From Novispirillum itersonii subsp. itersonii ATCC 12639 (GTDB lineage Bacteria > Pseudomonadota > Alphaproteobacteria > Rhodospirillales > Rhodospirillaceae): DNA of 64,000 bases. This document shows, piece after piece, positions 61,247-64,000 of the stretch (positions within the stretch are counted from its first letter, which is position 1; each line of letters begins with the position of its first letter). The stretch spans positions 186,001 through 250,000 of the forward strand of contig NZ_KB907338.1 of the NCBI RefSeq assembly GCF_000381985.1, in the 5' to 3' direction. Under the pieces are notes generated by a model, which was not told the DNA's origin, did no database searches, and saw nothing but the letters and a program-made list of their open reading frames with translations. A program made the translations under genes and the position numbers.

Positions 61247-61507
61247 TCAGACCGCCTTGTCCGGGACCGGGGCAAAAGGGGTTTCGCTCATCCGGCTGTG
61301 GCCGTGGCCGTCCCACAGGGTACTGGCTTTCGGTGAGGCACGGTTCCAGATCTTTTCATGGAAGTAGAACACCACGGTGTTGACCGTCGGCTCCAGCAGG
61401 GCGACGCCGGTGGCGATGGTCAGTGACCCGGTCAGCAGGTAGGTGATGGTGAAGCCCACGCCGAAGTGCAGGGTGGCGAAGGTCAGGGTCTTGGCGATGT
61501 CGCGCAT
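61247..61507 (-). CDS. DUF2061-family small membrane protein
   Basis: An 86-residue protein starting MRDIAKTLTFATLHFGVGFTITYLLTGSLTIATGVALLEPTVNTVVFYFHEKIWNR. The pattern of two helices with H-x-x-V-x-F, E-P-x-x-N-T and H-E-x-x-W matches DUF2061. CGGAGG precedes the start. The frame opens 17 codons earlier without support. It is convergent with the binding-protein gene. The function of the family is unknown. Confidence 0.9.
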   Translation of the reverse strand: MRDIAKTLTFATLHFGVGFTITYLLTGSLTIATGVALLEPTVNTVVFYFHEKIWNRASPKASTLWDGHGHSRMSETPFAPVPDKAV

Positions 61508-61773
61508 GGGGGCCTCCGTCGGGGTGGGGAGCGGGCGGGGTGGAGAATGGGATATCAAGTGCGAATGATTATTAGTTACAGTATTTTTTGACTCTCGGCA
61601 AGGGCGGAGACAATGAGTAAATCCGCACTGTATAATCGCCTTTGTCGATTGTTTGGCTGCGGGCTTGTATCGGCTGCGGGCTGGGGGTAGGAAAGAGCCA
61701 GACAGCCATGCGCGCAGGCTATGGTAAGGCCAGCGCGATCCCCGTTCCCCCTGTAGCTGGAGGGCTCCCCCCC

Positions 61774-63189
61774 GTGCCGATCACCGATGCTTTTCTGGCC
61801 ACCCTGCGCTCCATCGTTGGCGACAAAGCCGTTCTGACCGATGGCGGCGATCTTGATCCGCACCTGCGGGAAGAGCGCGGCCTGTATCGCGGACAGGCCA
61901 CTGTGGCGGTGAAACCGGCAACCACGGAAGAAGTGGCGGCGGTGGTCAAAGCCTGTGCGGCGGAAGGGGTCAGCATTGTGCCGCAGGGGGGCAACACCGG
62001 CCTGTGCGGCGGCGCGGTCTCTGATGCCGGGCAGGTGATTCTCAGCCTGTCGCGGATGAACCGGATCCGGGCCATCAATCCCATCGACTTCACCATCACG
62101 GTCGAGGCCGGGGTGATTCTGGAAGAGGTGCAGACCGCCGCGCTGGAGGCTGACCGCTTCTTCCCGCTGGCGCTGGGGGCGCAGGGCTCCTGCCAGATCG
62201 GTGGCAATCTGGCCACCAACGCCGGGGGGCTGAACGTGCTGCGGTATGGCAACACCCGTGACCTGTGTCTGGGGCTGGAAGTGGTGCTGGCCGACGGCAC
62301 GGTGTGGAATGGCCTGAAAGCGCTGGGTAAGGACAACACCGGCTTTGCCCTGAAGCACCTGTTCATCGGCGGTGAAGGGGCGCTGGGCGTCATCACTGCG
62401 GCGGTGATGAAGCTGTATCCACGCCCGCTGGAAAAGCAGACCGCCCTGTGTGCGGTCGATGATGTGGCGCAGGTTCCGGCCCTGCTGGCGCTGGCCCGCG
62501 CCATGTCCGGCGATCAGGTCTCGGCGTTTGAGCTGGTGGCCCGTTTTGGTCTGGAGCTGGCCTGCCGCCATCTGGATGGGGTGTCTGATCCGTTTGAGGG
62601 GCAGCATCCGTGGTATGTGCTGGCGGAGTTTTCTTCGACCCGTGCGGGCACTGACCTGCGCGCGGTGTTTGAAGGCTTCCTTGAGACCGCGTTTGAGCAG
62701 GGGATCATCTCTGATGCGGTGATTGCTGAAAGCGGTCAGCAGGAAGCCTCGTTCTGGCGGATGCGTGAAGGCCTGCCGGAAGCGCAGAAGCACGAAGGCG
62801 CGTCGATCAAGCATGACGTCGCGGTGCCGGTGGCCCGTGTGCCGGAATTCCTTGACCGCGCCATCGCCGGGGTGACAGCGGCCCTGCCGGGGTTGCGCCC
62901 GTGCCCGTTCGGCCATGTCGGTGACGGCAACATCCACTTCAACCTGACCCAGCCGGAGGGCATGGACCCCAAGGCTTATCTGGCCCATTGGGAAGAAATG
63001 AACCGGATCGTCCACGACATTGTGGTTGATATGGGCGGCTCAATCTCCGCCGAGCACGGGGTCGGTCGTCTGAAGGTGGATGAGATCATCCATTACAAGA
63101 GCGCGGCGGAAATCGAGGTGATGCGGAAGGTGAAGGCGGCGCTGGACCCGCACAACCTGCTGAATCCCGGTGTGGTGGTACGCCTCTGA
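61774..63189 (+). CDS. FAD-linked D-2-hydroxyacid dehydrogenase (D-2-hydroxyglutarate/D-lactate type)
   Basis: A 471-residue protein with the PCMH FAD motif VPQGGNTGLCGGAV, the LGAQGSCQIGGNLATNAGGLNVLRYGNTRDLCLGLEVVLADG region and the C-terminal CPFGHVGDGNIHFN and GGSISAEHGVGRLK motifs of the D2HGDH/GlcD family. GTG 61774 was chosen because GGAGGG lies upstream and the residues after it (PITDAFLATLRSIVGDKAVL) match the family's start. Upstream in-frame ATGs (such as 61708) add unrelated sequence. Substrate is D-2-hydroxyglutarate or another D-2-hydroxyacid; the family alone does not decide. Confidence 0.9.
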   Translation: MPITDAFLATLRSIVGDKAVLTDGGDLDPHLREERGLYRGQATVAVKPATTEEVAAVVKACAAEGVSIVPQGGNTGLCGGAVSDAGQVILSLSRMNRIRAINPIDFTITVEAGVILEEVQTAALEADRFFPLALGAQGSCQIGGNLATNAGGLNVLRYGNTRDLCLGLEVVLADGTVWNGLKALGKDNTGFALKHLFIGGEGALGVITAAVMKLYPRPLEKQTALCAVDDVAQVPALLALARAMSGDQVSAFELVARFGLELACRHLDGVSDPFEGQHPWYVLAEFSSTRAGTDLRAVFEGFLETAFEQGIISDAVIAESGQQEASFWRMREGLPEAQKHEGASIKHDVAVPVARVPEFLDRAIAGVTAALPGLRPCPFGHVGDGNIHFNLTQPEGMDPKAYLAHWEEMNRIVHDIVVDMGGSISAEHGVGRLKVDEIIHYKSAAEIEVMRKVKAALDPHNLLNPGVVVRL

Positions 63190-63230
63190 CCGGATCATCC
63201 TGATTCTTTGATTCTGACCTTTTGAAACGG

Positions 63231-63265
63231 GGCCGGATGTGGGGAAACCTGCGTCCGGCCTTTTT
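63231..63265 (+). terminator. Rho-independent terminator after the D-2-hydroxyacid dehydrogenase
   Basis: A nine-pair stem (GGCCGGATG with CGTCCGGCC, one G-U pair) is followed by TTTTT. It begins 41 bases after the stop. Confidence 0.92.
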
Positions 63266-63519
63266 GATTCCGGGCGGTCGATTCGGGAAAACTGTCCGAT
63301 CACGGACTGTATTTTCCATATGGTGGAATATGATAGGGCTGGGCGATCCCCTTTTTTAGAAATGTTGAATTTTTTGGTGCATAAATATGCAAAACATAAC
63401 TTCTGATTGTTTTTCTTGGCGCTTGCTGATCCGAGACGTATCGTGCTGAGAACGTGTGGCAGCTGTCGGACAATTGCGCCGGGGCGTCAGCGTTGCCGAA
63501 AATGCATTCGGGGGGTCGG
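63266..63519. other. AT-rich upstream region of the chemoreceptor gene
   Basis: This 254-base region is notably AT-rich between 63350 and 63415 and contains a 6-2-6 palindrome, TGCATA-AA-TATGCA, at 63378-63391. It likely carries the promoter of the downstream chemoreceptor. No coding frame is supported. Confidence 0.5.
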
Positions 63520-64000
63520 ATGATTAAAAACAGTAAAATTTCCACCAAGCTGCTGCTGCTGGCGGTGCTGGGTATTTTTGGTGTGGGAGCAGTGACCCTT
63601 CTCGGGCTGCTGAACCTGCGGCAGACGATGGAAGCGGAGCGGCACCGGGCTGTTCAGCAGGTGGTCGAGACCGCGGTCTCGGTGGCGGCCTATTACCATA
63701 AACAGGCACAGGATGGGGCGCTGTCGGCTGAAGAGGCCAAGAGCCGGGCGGCAGCGGTGATCCGGGCCTATCGCTACGCGCAGGGCGACTACCTGTTTGT
63801 TTATAACACGGCGGGGGTCACGGAAATCCACGGCACCCGTAAGGATCTGGAAGGCAAGCAGCGCCTTGAGGAAAAGGACGCCACCGGCTTCGCCTTCATC
63901 CGCCATCAGATTGAAAATGCCAAAAAAGGGGGTGGTTTCACCACCTACCGCTTCACCAAGCCGGGCGGTGGCGAGGTGCTGTTTGAAAAGGTTTCTTACG
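63520..64000 (+). CDS. Methyl-accepting chemotaxis protein with Cache domain (runs off right edge)
   Basis: About 160 residues are visible from ATG 63520. A first membrane helix (KLLLLAVLGIFGVGAVTLLGLL) is followed by a periplasmic single Cache-type domain. Its features are VVETAVSVAAYYHKQAQDGALS, AAVIRAYRYAQGDYLFVYNTAG and EIHGTRKDLEGKQRLEEKDATGFAFI. The G-D-Y-L-F-V-Y and H-x-x-x-x-x-L-E-G-K pattern is typical of sCache_2 in chemoreceptors. The signalling part lies past the window edge, so a histidine kinase is possible but less likely. ATG 63502 is an in-frame alternative start. Confidence 0.85.
   Translation, partial: MIKNSKISTKLLLLAVLGIFGVGAVTLLGLLNLRQTMEAERHRAVQQVVETAVSVAAYYHKQAQDGALSAEEAKSRAAAVIRAYRYAQGDYLFVYNTAGVTEIHGTRKDLEGKQRLEEKDATGFAFIRHQIENAKKGGGFTTYRFTKPGGGEVLFEKVSY

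Overview
The window is about 64 kb of GC-rich chromosomal DNA with densely packed, mostly confidently identifiable genes. The gene families point to a motile alphaproteobacterium, plausibly from the Rhodospirillales. The evidence is alphaproteobacterial SerC, long PstC/PstA, FlaF-like small proteins, a BigR/SqrR-type ArsR regulator, and chemoreceptor genes truncated at both window edges. The genus cannot be fixed from sequence reading alone. I saw no rRNA, tRNA, CRISPR array, transposase or prophage.

Layout. 1-529: start of a PAS chemoreceptor (minus). 875-8006: a DeoR/GlpR-type regulator divergent from a GlpA-like FAD/[2Fe-2S] oxidoreductase, a second FAD oxidoreductase, an FGGY kinase, a DUF1937 protein and an APC permease, with five copies of one operator-like octamer in the divergent region. 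8160-14811: pstS-pstC-pstA-pstB-phoU-phoB, preceded by Pho-box-like repeats and closed by a terminator. 14838-18085: a MarR regulator, MFS transporter, thiolase and a small membrane protein, with shared MarR-type operators. 18169-28066: housekeeping and transport genes (EamA exporter, purD, xseA, two FlaF-like paralogues, terC/alx, LysR plus LysE, serC, a membrane protein). 28180-33103: LysR and glcDEF (glycolate oxidase). 33523-37976: rpmJ, two small hydrolases and a RhlE-type helicase with a long low-complexity tail.

38129-42407: a four-carbon acid-sugar operon (KdgT-like permease, DtnK-type kinase, PdxA2-type dehydrogenase) with a DeoR regulator. 42430-46832: TetR/HPP and MarR/EmrA/EmrB, each with a clear palindromic operator. 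46851-47213: a secreted Cys-rich repeat protein. 47249-52507: LysR and the DabB/DabA inorganic-carbon uptake system, with a 125-bp tandem duplication just before dabA that copies its ribosome-binding site and start codon. 52545-54304: a small accessory patch holding a Phd/PemK-like toxin-antitoxin pair with a 32-bp palindromic operator and an AT-richer orphan gene. 54457-59415: an RND efflux operon divergent from a BigR-like ArsR gene and a DUF2892 gene, with two perfect DnaA boxes between the last two. 59526-64000: SDR, periplasmic binding protein, DUF2061, a D-2-hydroxyacid dehydrogenase-type flavoprotein and a Cache-domain chemoreceptor.

Taken together, the window encodes phosphate-starvation uptake, oxidation of small hydroxyacids (glycolate, D-2-hydroxyacid, threonate/erythronate, a glycerol-like polyol), inorganic carbon uptake and several drug or sulfur-stress efflux systems. 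The least explained loci are the polyol-like operon with an amino-acid-type permease, the duplicated dabA leader, the tandem FlaF-like genes and the accessory patch at 52.5-54.3 kb.
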